From Serilophus lunatus (lineage: Eukaryota > Chordata > Aves > Passeriformes > Eurylaimidae), in the NCBI GenBank assembly GCA_013399895.1, contig VXBA01006214.1, positions 292,584 through 356,583 on the forward strand: a stretch of DNA of 64,000 bases, read 5' to 3'. The stretch's first letter is position 1. Each line of letters starts with the position of its first letter. Shown piece by piece: positions 36,061-49,500 of the stretch. Position numbers and translations under genes: made by a program. Below the pieces are notes generated by a model. That model saw only the letters and a list, made by a program, of their open reading frames with translations, had not been told where the DNA came from and did no database searches.

Positions 36061-39000
36061 AACTGTTTTGATAAAAGAAACAAGAAGAGAGAGGAAACAA
36101 AATCAAAAAGACACCATGAAATGGCAGGGAGAGAAGCTGCATGGAATTTAATGACATCATGGAAGGGGTTGAAAGAGGGGATCAACAGCACATTCCTTCT
36201 GGTAGAGGAATGGGGCAGTGGCAGATGAAACTAGGAGGAAACAGGTTCAGCTGACAGCACAGGAGGTTGTTTCAACTTCAGTGTGTCTCTGGGCTGTGAG
36301 TTCCTGCTCACAGACATCATGTATATCCAAAGTTTGCCTGGACTCAGGGAGCACAGGACAAGCTCATGGAAAAGAGCTTTGCTGAGGTTTACAGGATGCT
36401 GTGAGTCACTTACAGTCACTGCTGGAGACAAGGCACAACCTTAAGAAACTTTCTTGTCTTATATTGTAAACACCAGCTTTAAATGTTAAAAAAAAGTAGA
36501 AAAGCAGAACTTTTTTTCTTTTTCCTAGGATAAGTGGTTCTTGATCTGGAATTTTTAAGCAGACACTTACAGTGACAAAACATACATGCTCTTTTACCCT
36601 TTACATTTGAGCCTGGTGTTGGCACCCTTCCAACTCACCTTCCTTCTTTGTCTGTACCAGCTGAGAGACTGTAATGTAATGCTGTACCACTCACAGGGAA
36701 CCCCTTGGTTGAGTAAAAGTTCTGATTGTGGCCGCTGTGGTCCCTGAACATGTTTCCACCACTCAACTGTAGTACAATACAATGCTATTAAAAGCATTCA
36801 GTTTTTCAATAAAGGGGGGGGCTCCTTTGGCCAAAACCACATTAAACATGAGACTGAATCAGCTTTGGAGCTATCAAAATGTCCCAATCATTTTGATCAC
36901 TCCTGTCCAGCTCAGCTCATACTGCTATCTCTCCTTTAGAACTTATCAAAGAAAATGGAATTGTTTAAAAAGTACTGAGCATAATTTCAAGCTGCACGGG
37001 AAAACAGATAACACTGTAAATTGGGAGTAGAGTCATGCTCTTACTTAGAACTAAAAGCAACCCAAGAGTAACTCGGTTGGTTACACTAAGTGCTAGGCTG
37101 TGTTTAACAGTGTGTTTTAGCTGCCATTTTTTAGCCCACTCCATTTCCTTTGCAAAGGAGGAGATTTGTTCTGATCAATTCCATTGCTGCTAATGATAGG
37201 CAAGGGATTTTAGAAAGTGTCCCCAGGGTAGAAAGAGCACTGCTGGGCTGTTTGCTTTCCTCCCAGAGTTTTCCTATGGAAGGGTACAATATATTTCCTT
37301 GGTTTTAGCAGTTAATTTGCATCTGTTGCTGTTTCTCATCTGTTATTCCCCATGTCTGAAACTGTCATACTTTGTCCTTGGCATAATGGGTTTCAGCGAG
37401 TGTGTGTGATGTCATGAAGAGGATTATTAGCTTCTAAATTATGACAAGTGAGAGCAGATAAAATCGTAAAGCAAAAGATCTTATTTCCCTGAAACAATAC
37501 TAAAATGGAACTAAATCAGAGAAGAAATTAAAGAAATGGAATAGGAGGTACAGATAAAATTGTTTATAACTTGCTTGGGTTTTTCTCTGTATAGAGCAGA
37601 AGTTCTTCACACTGTTTGTTAAATAGACCAGTCATTCCTCTGTGAAATAATCTGTTAGAAAATAGTCAGAAAGCCATTTTTGGGATTACTATTGCCTATG
37701 CCATCAGAAGAACAATTAGGTAGGGAAGCAATCCCAAATAGTAAACCACTGAGACTCTTTTCAGCACTTTCTAGTGCTGAAATTGGCTCTGTGGGTCCCC
37801 ACTGCACTAGAAACACAAGAGAAAACCACTGGCAAAGCCCTGCATGCTGCCTGGGAAGCTGCCTTCACCCATGTTACACCTGGGATGGGGGAGGTGTGTG
37901 CTTTGGTAGCATGACCCAGATGGGTTTTCATGAAAGGTATTGAGAGTCTGGCTTGTAGGAGCCAGCAAAGTTTAAGTATGGGCTGGATATCTTATTCCTA
38001 AACTCAGTCAGAACATGTGTTTGTATGTCTAAAATGTGGCATTTAATAGATTTATGCACTTGAGTTTAAATGTTTGTGTTGTAAAACTGGAAATTGTCCA
38101 CGTAAAGATTTCCTAAGTCTATGTCTAAGCATTGCACTAGGGAGTCTGCAGAGACAAGGCAGGGACAGCTTGGTGCCCAAATGCCTTTTGTGGCTCTCTG
38201 GGGCACACAGGAGCAGGTGTGGAATGAGTGCAGGAGACTTTCAATCAGGTGTTGGATGAGATCTCTACTTTTTCTGAACCAGTGGAAAATATTTTCTTAA
38301 TCGAACAGATGAATGTAGAAAACGTGAATTCAAAAAATCAAGCCAGTGTCACTCAAAAGCCAATAAACAGCGAGTTCATTTTTGAGGTCTTCAGAACATT
38401 CGTAAATGGTTTGTACTGAGAAATGGGCATGTGGCATAAATTCCGACAGCAAAGGGGAAGCATCTGAATGGATGAACTAAGCTGCCAGTCCTTGAAGTAA
38501 CTTCTAAACCACCCTGAAGTCCATTCTCACACCACTAACAAAAAAGTTTTGCACTACAATGCCTCAACTGCTGAAACCTTGTCCTTGAAAAGATTTAACT
38601 TGATATCCAACTTTGTTGTCATCTCAGGAAAAAACAAAAACATTTAAAATAACAAAATGCCACCTGATAAAGGCTGTGTTTATATTTGTAGTTGCTGGAC
38701 AGTTTCTATTTTTGAAGCCAAAGGAGTGAATAAAGTATAAATTCTGTATTTATAGCAGCAGGGCAGTACTAAAACATTTAAACACTTGAATTGTAAAGTT
38801 ATGAGTAATCGCCTCAGAGCAGAGATATTGGTGTCAGAGGTATGACTGGGCATCTACTTTCAAACTCTGGTCTGGCAAAGAAGGTAAAAATAACCAAGTT
38901 TTTTTGGGGAAAGTGGGCAGCTAATACTTGTGTGACTCAAGACTTTCCTTGCAGAAGTCTTTCAGCTTTACTGTCCGCATTGTGGATATATAGTGTGGAT

Positions 39001-39203
39001 ATACGAGCTTAGATCAGGTTCCCATTATGGTCAATGCATCCAAGTGCCCAGACATGGGCACCTATGGCCACCTGAAGTGCCTAGGAGCATCCTGGCCAAC
39101 TCCTGCTTCCTTTCCAGTGGGTTGTGGTTCTCCTGCCTGGGTTGTATCCACAAGCACTGTGTGGATTCAGAGATAACCCCAAGCATCTCAGATGGCTTAC
39201 ATG
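36061..39203. other. Intergenic region, nothing recognised
   Basis: No open frame here exceeds 90 codons or resembles a known protein. The part just after 36060 may continue the decayed LINE. No tandem repeat of note. Confidence 0.55.
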
Positions 39204-39545
39204 TTGTGCTGGTTTTGGCTGAGATAGTTAATTTTCTTTATGTAGCTGGTATGGGAGTATGGTTTGAATTTGTGCAGGGAACAGTGTTGGTAACACGGAC
39301 ATTTTAGTTACTGCTGAGTGGTGCTTGCAGAGAGTCAAGGCCTTTTCTGTCTCTCACATCACCCTGCCAGAGGAGGCTGGAGGGTTACAGGGAGTTGGGA
39401 GGGGACATATCTGGAACAGGTGACCCCAACTGTCCACAAAGATATTCCATACCATAGGGCATCATGCTCAGCATATAAAATTAGGAGGGAGAGGGGAGAA
39501 TGTTTGAAGCAATGCTATTTGACTTCCTAAGTCGTCATGCACAAC
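39204..39545 (+). mobile_element. Solo LTR of an avian ERVL-type retrovirus (3' truncated or diverged)
   Basis: It begins with the LTR terminus TG in TGTGCTGGTTTTGGCTGAGA. It continues through the family's landmarks GTAGCTGGTATGGGA, AGAGTCAAGGCCTTTTCTG and AGTTGGGAGGGGACA, GATATTCCATACCATA and a promoter-like CAGCATATAAAATTAGGAGG. I recognise this family as one of the commonest LTRs in bird genomes. The match fades after about 39545; a GGAGCCCT block at about 39591 suggests the 3' part is interrupted by about 45 unrelated bases. No internal viral genes flank it, so it is a solo LTR relic. Confidence 0.85.
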
Positions 39546-40604
39546 ACAGAACTATAAAGCACACGTGCTTGCTCAATTGCATTCGAACAAGGAGCCCTAG
39601 CAAGCTTCATGCAGTCTCCATTCTCTGTTTTGTTTATCCATAATCTTACTTTTTCCTATTCCCATTTCCCTCCGGCTATTTATGAAACAAACTGTGCTGA
39701 AAACACACTGGGGAAGTGTAAATCATTGTAGCTTTCTTGAATTTTATGAAGTTAGAAGAATTTATATCAGGGAAAGATTTTGCCTTTTCATCTCCAGCTG
39801 TCATGAATTCTGCCAGTTCTTTTGCTTTAAAACCCTGGAGGTGCAAACTTATATGCTGAAACAGTGTTGTGTAGTTTATTCAGATGGTTGAGATTTATCT
39901 GTTTATTATAAATGACAGATTTCTGATCAGAATTTCTTAGGCTTAAAGATTTTGAGAAAAAATATTTTCTTTGTGATATTTTGATTACTTCTGATGTGAC
40001 ATGAAAGTTGTGTGTCTTCCATATGAGATGAAATGAAAACTTGGAGAGGAATAATGGATGTATTGTCTAAGAGTAACTGCACTGATGTGGAAAAATACTC
40101 TTTGTGGAACAGAGGCATCACAGCCTTTAAGACATAATTTTTTGGGTACATAAAATACAAGATCGCTTTTCTCTTTCAGTGTAATGGAATCTTGTCAAGA
40201 ATTGTGAAGCACAATTTTTCTTTTTGAGATTTTAACACACTGCTAAAGAAATGGAACTTTTTGCTTATGACAGAAGCAATCGCTAATACTTCACTGTGCA
40301 GGAAAATAACACTAAGATTGGATAAATCTGCAAAAGATATTGTTAACAGAGCTGACAATGGCAGTTAATCTTAACATTTGTTTTGCAGCTGGCAAACGAA
40401 ATTATATTTTCCATTTCCCTCTGAAGATGTGTCTGAGATTCATTGTAGCACTATGGTAAACAGGCAAGAATGAACTAAAAATGAGATGGTATAACTTGAA
40501 TTGTCTGAAAGGCTTAAGAGAAATCTTCCAATAGGCTCCTCATAACTTTGTCCTGAGCATCTTTAAAATGAGTTCAGTGCAAACATGGCTTTCAGTAATG
40601 GGGA

Positions 40605-40648
40605 ACAGTAACAGCATGTTACAGTTACAGCATGGCAGTAACAGCATC
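40605..40648. repeat. Imperfect tandem repeat, 14-bp unit, three copies
   Basis: ACAGTAACAGCATG, ACAGTTACAGCATG and GCAGTAACAGCATC follow each other, with two extra T bases between the first and second copies. Confidence 0.75.
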
Positions 40649-42650
40649 CTATTATCTGTTCTACTGCTGGAATCATTCCTGCCTTTCTCCATACATTCAT
40701 GGCACCCACAGCATCACTACTCTTTCTGAGAGGAAGGGCAGCCCTTCACTGATGAGGTTGGGTGGCCACCAGTGGAAAGTGTCACTCTGGTGGGAGGTGA
40801 GGTACCCAGGCCCTGGACATGATGCCTGAGCACAGCAGGGCTCCGCTGCCCCAGTGGGGCCACAGAGCCCTGAGTGGCTCCTGTGCCACTGCTACTGTGT
40901 AGCTGTGAGTCAGATTTTCTTTCCCAAAAAGCAGAAATTATGAAGGAGGCTGAAACCCACAATTTCTCACATCTGCTTCAGACTTCTCCTTGAAGATCGG
41001 TGTTTTCTCTGCTGCCTCTGTCTGAGACTGTATGGGAAAGAGAAACTGAAGCATGCAAAATGAGGTAAAGAAAACAGCGTGCTGCTCCTGTGATGCTGAC
41101 CTATTGCATAAAGTAGGTATGGAGTGTTCAAAGTCGGTTTTTATTCACTAGGCAAAAGCATCTGAAGATGAAACAACAGGGCAAAAGCTTGAAGACAAAT
41201 ATGAAGTTAGGAAAAGTAAAATGTAACTGCTACAAATCCAACAGAAGACATGGAAAAAACTGTCACTGGAGTTAAAATAATAGGGAAGAGGTCACTAATT
41301 ATGAATGGAGGCTGAGAAATATTCCCTCAAGTGCTGTTCTGAACTGGCAAGAATTTGTCAGGAGGCACCGACTAATGTTATTGTGCACTAGCTGCTGTTG
41401 AGAGCTTATTTGTTTTTGGCAGCAATCTGGTAGGAAAAAAACAGAGGACCAGAAGCAGACCTATTCATTGAGGAAGTCTTATAAAAGTAAAGGTGATGAT
41501 TCTGCACCAAAAATCTCTCACTGGCTTACAAATGCTTCAGAAAAAGCTTGGGAGTCTTATGGTAGTGTAGGATTATTTACAGCATGAAGGACATTGAAGG
41601 GCAACAATACGCACAAACTGGACTCCGTATTTTAGGACTACACAGTGATGTGTTCATGACAAATTCAATGAATTATTGGAAAAGAGTCTCACTAAATGTT
41701 GGCAAAGTCAAGTAATTTTATTTTCAAATTGCCTCCCTTTTGTGATAGATGTGCTTCATTTTTTTTTCCCCTGGAAAAATGACATATTTTCTTCAATTAA
41801 ATATGAATTTTAGGACATGCATTTCAGTGAGGGGGGAGAAAAAAAGACATTGAGCCCACTATATCTGAGTTTGACCAGAAACTGAAAACCATGTTGTGCA
41901 CCAATAGCAGGGATGGAAAATGGAAACGAAAAGACAGAGGCTACTGACATTAGTGTTGGCATCTCTAATGCAGTCAGTTAAGGTAAAAGAGAGAAGGAAA
42001 AAAAATGAAAGGAAATCAAGTTAATTGTCAGTTATCAAGTTGTGAAATCAGCTCATAATTAAGAGTAGACCAAAAGATGTGTAACCGTTTAAAGGCATTT
42101 CTAGTAATAAGCTGGCATCAAAAACTTAGTTTTGTTTTGATCAGAAAGCAAAGAATTCAGGAAACTCCTTGGTAGACCCTTGCATGAATCCAAGTGGTAA
42201 GGGAGCAGTAATGCACAAGATATGTAAATGGACCTTTGCATAAAACCATCTTTAAGCCTTTCACATCTTTCTCTCTTTCAAAACACTGTGGTGCTCTACT
42301 TTCCCACAGGCTGGCAAAGCTACCTCAGATCATCATAGTGGATGCAGACACACGAGGCCTAAGCATAGAAGTGCATTCCTTTGACTGAAAAAATCCCATC
42401 AGTGGTGGGGCATCACATATAAAGAAAATGTGATCTTAGTCCTCATAATCTCATTCCTTTTTAAATGTTAAATGGCTTCAGTCACTTTCTGCTATGGCTT
42501 TTTTATCTAGCACAGAGCGCAAGGGCTGAAAAGCATTTTAAGAATTTAAAATGTTTCCTTTTTGCAACCACTTCCTCACTTTGCTCCCACTATCTCTCTA
42601 TACTGAACAATCCTTGGGATGCATCATGGAGACTTAAGAATGATCATGTG

Positions 42651-42692
42651 TTTTTGGTTTTTTTTGTTTGTTTGTTGTTTGTTTGTTTTTTC
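42651..42692. repeat. T-rich (GTTT)n simple repeat
   Basis: A T run leads into repeated GTTT units with one interruption (GTTGTTTG). Confidence 0.8.
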
Positions 42693-44223
42693 CTATTTTG
42701 ACAGTAAATTGTACATAAAAGCATTTGGCTCCAGCTCAGAGGGGATTGTCCACACTTTTGTGGTAAGGTTCAGACTTCCCCAGACTGCGGGGTCTCAGGC
42801 AGGGTCTCAGTCTTCCACTTTTCTAATGCTGAGCCTCCCCCAGCGGCCAGGCTGAGAGGGAGATACTATGTCAGGAAAGCCTGCTGGCTTCCCAAGGGTA
42901 AGCTGCTGGCATTGGGCCAGCTGAGGAGCATCAGTCAGGGCACAGCTCCTGACCTCTTCCTTGTGGCACAGACTCTCCACTGGCCATACCCTGACGTGTG
43001 CTCTCACCCACCCCACCACTGAGGGTGGCTATGATAATTAATGACCTGCATCTCCTAGATTGTTCAAGGACTTGGTTAAAGACAGGCACGAAATTAGCAG
43101 TGGCAGAACTGCCCTAGTAAGGTATACTGTAATATCTCAACAGGTATTTGAGGGTCCTTTTGCACCTTCTATGCTGCCACTTCAAAATTACACTAGTATG
43201 AAAATTTCCATACTGTTTTGGGGTCTGTTCTGAAAGTCCATTTCCAAAACGAGAAGATTCGCACTGGTTGTTGTGCACTGGATGAGGACTGCCTTCTGCT
43301 GCCAGTCGTTTTTCAGCTTCTGGTACTGATTTTGTTTCATTTAGAGCTTGCTGGCTGCGTTTTCCTGAAATGAGAATAGGGAAATGTAGTTCCAGACATA
43401 CTATTATGTGTCTACAAAAGATGTAGCAATGAAAATAGCATGGAGTTTGCAGGAGGAGAAGCCCACATTGTGTCTCTAAGACAACTACTGGGACAAGTGG
43501 CTGCTTCAGAGGTGAAATCACCATCAGGGCTGAAAGCCCTGCGAACTGCCCATCTTCCAGCGTGGAAAGCAAGTTTAGACAATGTGTTTTCATTAGTAAC
43601 TTCATGGAATAAGATAAAGGAGATGCACGAGAGGTGGCAAAAGTCTGTGAGGACAGCTTGCCCTGGTGAAATAATGAAGGAAAGGAAAAAAACAACAGAA
43701 GCTAAACCACAGCTAGTTCTAGCTAGAGGAACTAATTAAACAGACCAGGAGGAAGTTCAGAGCAGCAGTATGTCTCAGGCACTAGCTGTTTTTTAGCTAG
43801 GGACATCCAATTCTCACAGAAGCACCTGGAGAGAAGGTTTTTCAGAGTCACAACACATGTTCCAAAAGTGTATCTTTAAAAGCTGACAGCTGGAGTTAGC
43901 AACAGATGGTGAAAGCACAGTGAAAAATGGGATTGGAACCAGAGGGCAAAATGGGAATTGTAATGCTAGTACAAAAATTCCTGATGGGTGAGATTCAGTC
44001 ATCCATGGATAATAAGTACACTGTTGCAAGTTCCCATTGCATCCCAGAACGAAGGTTTGAGTGAAATATAGTCCATTGGAGGGGCATATAAGTGGGAACC
44101 ATATGTCACCCAAGGAACAGCTAGTCATGAGAAACTGGCTCAAGGGATTTCTGAATTTCTAGTGAGTGATCTGGAGCAAAGCAGAGAAAATGAAGCAAAA
44201 CCCTAAGGAAAGGTCTCTCTCTG

Positions 44224-44240
44224 CATGTGTGTGTGTGTGT
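44224..44240. repeat. Short (GT)n microsatellite
   Basis: About seven consecutive TG/GT dinucleotides within CATGTGTGTGTGTGTGTTAG. Confidence 0.8.
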
Positions 44241-45300
44241 TAGCCTGCAGCTTTTTTGTTTTGTCATAAGCTTTGTTGTGACTCCCACATGCTGAAGCTC
44301 CAGGCAATTCAAATTGTAGGCAAGGTTAAAAAGTAAGAAGGTCGAAGAATGAAAAAGGAGCAGGGGTAGTGGGCTTAGGAAAGATGAGAACACCTCGTGA
44401 AGCTCAAAGCAGGTAAACAAAATAAGGTATTCCTGCAACGTGCAAGACACTACAGAGAGAATGGCATGAGAGAATGAAAAGGGTGAAGCTGCTGCTAAGA
44501 TATGGGCTCAGAGTCAAAGGGAAGATCTACATCACAGGCTTAAGTCAGAAACTGTGGTACAGAAAACCCTGTCAATTAATTGCTTCCTTCCAGAAATATC
44601 TCTCATTCAGGCCAAAAAGCTCCCTGAGTAGAAAGAGTGCCATTGTGCCAAAGGCCTGACCTGGGCGGGACTTCTTTGCAGTAAATGACAGGCCTTGGTT
44701 ATTCAGTGGCAGGGTTAGGTTCCTGACAGCCTCGGGCTTTACAGCACAGCAGGACAGTTGAAACGAGCCAGTGGTAGAATTTCGGTAAGCCCAGGAGAGA
44801 TTGGGTTCTCCAGCTTCCTTGCTGTTGTTGGTTCAGGAGATCTCCTTGCTTGCTGCATCTTCTTTGTCTATAGCTGTGTATGGGTCCTGAGTTGGCAAGC
44901 CATGGAGATCAACTCCATCTTTCCATTGTAAGAAGAAGACCCTTGAGAAGCTGGCTTCTAAATTAAACTGACATTTTCATCAAAGTTTGTGCTGGAGGTA
45001 AGGATGACACATTCTCCCAAAAGGCTTGCATAGCCTTCTAGGGCTTGACAGAAGAGCGGTTATCTTCCCTAGATGTCTGTTGTCATCCTGAAAAGTGCAG
45101 AAAACCCACAAATGAGATGAGTAGGCTAATGAACTTGGAAAAAAATAGCTTTGAGTGCAGGACAGAAATGTAGCCTCTGTAATTCGACAGCATTCAGGCC
45201 GTTTGCTGAGGCAGAGCAGATAGTCCTCGAGACCCCATGCTCGAAATATATTTCCCGTTTCTGTGTAAGCCCATTTTTCTCTGCAGCCAAAAACCTACAT

Positions 45301-45570
45301 CACAGAATCAATCACACATAATCACACAGAATGATTTTGGTTGGGAAAGACCTTCAAAAATCATTGAGTCCAATCTTTGACTGATCACTGCCTTGACAAG
45401 TAGACCATACCACTAAGTGCTACTTTCCAGTGGTTTCTCCAACACCTCCAAGGATGGTGAATCCACCACTTCCCTAGGCAGTTTGTTCCAATGCTTAACA
45501 ACCCTTTCCATGAAGAAATTCGTCCTAATGTCCAATCTGAACCTCCTTTGGTGTAGCTTGAGGTGAGACC
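45301..45570 (-). mobile_element. CR1 LINE 3' fragment with ORF2 C-terminal remnant
   Basis: The plus strand starts with degenerate octamer units (ACAGAATCAATCACAC) and GGTTGGGAAAGACCTTC, the complement of a CR1 3' end. The minus strand still encodes a recognisable ORF2 C-terminus (FRLDIRTNFFMERVVKHWN, then LPREVVDSPSLEV) within the open frame 45679-45413, which reaches into flanking sequence. Retention of this frame suggests a moderately old copy of a coding-type CR1. It is 5' truncated. Confidence 0.9.
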
Positions 45571-46264
45571 CTCTGAATTTTATCATGGCAGCCAGGCAAA
45601 AATGATTAACACCAGTCTTCTGCCTTGGGACTGGTATCAGCTGGAAAAATACCAAATATAGGGACAAAGAAGTAGACAAAAATACTTTTTTCCCTGGAAT
45701 GATTTATTACCCATTATTTGAGTCTGACCAGATGTCTGCAATGTTGGAAGCAGTCTTGGGAAGGGGGATTTTATTTAAAAAGGAACAAAACTATTCACAG
45801 TGAGCTGTGTTTGTTAAAGATAAGACTAACTCAGGAGCTGCCAGGCACAGCATTTAGCTGCTTGGCTGAGTGCTTACCTACATGTGTATGTGCAACCAGA
45901 GCAGATCCCTTCTTCTTCCTTGTAACTCGGACAAGCAGTTGCCTTTGGTCTGGGGCAAGCCAAGGATTTCAGGACCCAGAAGGATAAAAAAACCCCACCA
46001 AAAAACCTGGTGATCTCAACTCTGTAGTTTAGTTTTCACTAGCAAAAGGGAGAGCCCTGGAATTTGCATTAGCCCACACTGGCATTTTATATTTACACCA
46101 TGGGATGAAACAGTGGAACTGTTTTGGATGCTGGCACCAGAGCTCAGGACATCCCTAGGGAGAGTAAGTGGCTGGTGTGTGCTGTCTGGGCTGTGACTCT
46201 TGTGTTTATCACTGCAGTGTGTGTCACACAGCTAGGGAAGGCTACAGGGTCATTCAACCCCAAA

Positions 46265-46304
46265 CTCCCCTATACATTGCTAAACTCCTCTATACATTGC
46301 TAAA
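46265..46304. repeat. Tandem duplication, 20-bp unit, two copies
   Basis: CTATACATTGCTAAACTCC recurs 20 bases later as CTATACATTGCTAAAAGG; TATACATTGC falls at 46271 and 46291. Confidence 0.8.
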
Positions 46305-46345
46305 AGGTATAAACAGTGAAAAAATTTGACAGTTGGTGGTGAGCT

Positions 46346-46590
46346 TTGTGGACTTGCTACCCAGGACCCCTTTCTGCACAAAACTACGAAACGGGCCCCT
46401 ACCCCATCACTGAGAAGCCCAGGATGAAGGACAATGGGATGCTTCTGGATCGACGGGTGATGACTATCTTTGCCTCTCTCCATCTCCCCTTTTCTACTTC
46501 TATCTCTCTATGTCACATTTATTGTTAGATAAAATCTGTATTGTTGACTTTGGCGTACGGTCTCATTTGCACCTTCACTTGGGCAGAGCC
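46346..46590 (+). mobile_element. Possible LTR-like relic
   Basis: A pyrimidine-rich tract (about 46470-46510) is followed by GATAAAATCTGTATTGTTGA and GGTCTCATTTGCACC. This arrangement (leader, AATAAA-like site, then a short GT-rich tail) is LTR-like, and the tail loosely resembles bird LTR ends. I cannot place it in a named family, and no terminal TG/CA pair or target duplication was identified. Confidence 0.3.
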
Positions 46591-49500
46591 ATTTCTCACT
46601 AATCAGACCTTAACAGGGAACAAGAATCAAAAATAATGAAAGCAGTCCAAAATTCAGTGAATTGTCTCAGTAATGGTCTAATTCATTAGCTGGATGTGAT
46701 TTTGTAACTTTGATACCCCTCCCCCACAATCGACTTCCTCTGGCAAGCACAGTGGCCTTGGAAGGCTCAACAGGCAGGAAGAATGGGCAGCAGGCCCACA
46801 ACAGCAAACTGTTTAATGACTGGGTTGTTGTGCGAGTGACTGTCATCTGTGAGAGGAGGATGTTTTCCAGTTTGTCCTTGGCGGCCGAAGCTTTGCTGGA
46901 GGATAACCATGTTGCAAATGTGGGGAATTTCAAGAACTTCTTTTGGTTTTAAGGATTTTGAGTGACGAATGCTCTTGTGAAGATCAGACTTGGGTCTGCA
47001 TTTTCTTGAAGCTCAAAGAGGGCTGAGCATCTCTAATCAGGACAAGTTATCCCTTCAATTTAAAAATATAGGTGGAGGTTTGTTTACATACAGACAACAA
47101 TACAGGTTTCCCAAGCCCTTCAATTTATAGGCAGCAATCATGGGTGGTTACTTCACTTATGTACTGCAATGCAAAGTACCTGTGTCTACCTCGTGAAACA
47201 CAAAATGAAAGGTAAACTGTTCAAGAGTTGAAGCTTGGCTCCTTATGAATGGTCATAGGTCTACAGCTTTATGCCATTCATGATGAAAACACAGCTTTCA
47301 TACTAAGAAGCTTTAAACTAAACCAAGAGGCAGTTTCAGCAGCAGAATGTTAATTATTAACACTAAATATATGAAGTAGGGGCATTTAACAGCTTGGCCC
47401 CACTACTGAAAGAGAAACCTGCACATACCTACATGACTAATGCTGTTCTACCACAGCAGAGCTGTAGCTTCCTCTGAAAGATGGCACTACCAGAAAACAG
47501 CATATTGTATTGAGTAATGACTGTTTCATTTGAAATAATTAGAAGACAATAAGTATTGTTTTTCTGTTCCTGTTACTGCTCCAAACGATTCTGAATAGTG
47601 AAATGCCTGAGCCCTTTATTCAAGTTTCTTTGTCAGGAAGGAAACAACAGTCCATGTTACAGCACTACATCACTTGCTGACACAATGCATGCCGTTGTTG
47701 CACACCAGAAATGGCCTAAAATCAGCATGGAGAACAGATTTTATCAGCTAAGCATTCTCACCTAAACTTCTAAAAATTTGCACTAAGCGGTGTACAACTA
47801 ACTAATGAATAAATTCCTCTGTTATTTAGTATGTTTAGTAGTGGTTGTTCAATGACTGCTAGGTGGCAAAGCAAACATTAATTTTTTTCTGTTGCTCTTG
47901 TCTTCTGACACTTTCGAAGTCCCACAGGAGAAGATAATATATTTGATGGCATCACTGAAATCCAATGCATGTATGTTTTATTTGTCTTGGAGACATCAGG
48001 GGTTAAGTACAGCTCTTTGCAGGGAAAGAAAAGCAGCATGAAAACTATGGTGTTAAGAACTAAATGGAATTGCCACCTATGAGTTCAGGTGCCCCTGCTG
48101 AAACAAGGCATTTCATGCAGCTCAACTTACAGCCAGTCGGTAGCATCACGGTTTGCAATCTTACATTGTAATACAATCTTGTTTCCTAAAACTAGGAAAT
48201 TCCACCCCTCTCCATGTCTGGGGGAAGGCTTATTTTGGAACCCACAGAGTGAACATTCACAGAGTCTCCTGAAGTACACAAAGGGTCAAGTCAATATGAG
48301 TGCTACATAATCAAGACCTTTATATTGCTTTTATTATTTCCCCAGTATTTTGACAGTGAAGCGAAGATGAAAATGACAGGTAATATTTTTGGCCTAATAA
48401 TGTCCTGCGTAGGTTATAGACAAATAGATAATTTCGTGCTTAGTTAGCACTATCACATACCTATGTAATATGCATCCTATTTAAAATAGCATGTGTTCCC
48501 AAAAATCAGGGGCTTCAAGAATAATATTTCCTTCATTTTTGCACACAGAAGGCATGAGCAGGCTGGTAATGTCACATTTGCAGGGACACCATCCATATAT
48601 TGACTCCAGCTTTTGCGCTGCATCTGCTGTAGAAGCTGGAAAAGTTTAGTGAAATCACCACACAGTGCTTCTTGCTATTCAGACTTTCAGCATTATGCTT
48701 ATGTTTGATTTAAGGCCATGAGCACCAAGTTTGTTCCTTCTCTCTGCTAATCCTGCTATAAAGCCAGAGGGATGTCTTTAGACCAGAAATTCCCGCTGAT
48801 GTGTTACTGCTTAGCTTTGGTTTTAAATGTTGAATTTTCAGTTGTTCTTACGGAAAGTTAGGAGAAATAGCCAAATCGCAGTCCTTTTAATCCAGAATTT
48901 CAGTTAATGTCTGTGGATGCCAGTACCTAGTCCAGCTTCCACTGCCACAAGGATTTCTCGGCTCCGAATAAACTAGACGTGCTCATGCAGAAATGCCTAT
49001 TCAGAAATAATGTTATCTTGAGGACACACTGTAGTTATCTTCAGGCATAGGAGAACTAGAAAGCCACCCCACCTCCTCCTCACAGGCAAGGCAAAAAAAT
49101 GCCTAGGAATGCTTTCTTTTCCTGGCAGGCACTACACGAAGGCAAAAGTAATTAAAAGAACATATGGAGAAAGGTACGAAGTTGCCGAACTTGGCTGTTC
49201 AAAGAGCATGCCCTATCCAAATAGCAAACGGTCTGCACAGAGATAATTGCATAAAAGTGTCTACTCTAGATTTTCGAAGTAGAAGAGCTTGGTAAAAAGT
49301 GAGTGCTTGTTTATTACCTTGGCTTCCAAGTCCCTCCCTTGGCCCTCCCCCTAAATCCTACTCCACTTGGAAAATCCCTTTCACAGGAGAAGCTGTCAGA
49401 GTCTATAAAAGCAGACCTTTAGGCAATCCTGAGGGGCAACTTCAGGCTAAAAATAAATAAATGACCTGACAACGTAAATGTTTGAAAGCTGCTGCTTGTC

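Larger units (their letters stand above)
39546..45300. other. Intergenic region, small repeats and one long unexplained open frame
   Basis: No gene is recognised. The minus strand is open for 193 codons at 43114-43695, while the plus strand is open for 99 codons at 43440-43739; neither translation resembles a family I know. Short simple repeats occur at 40605-40648, 42651-42692 and 44224-44240. The remainder is AT-rich without features. Confidence 0.5.
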
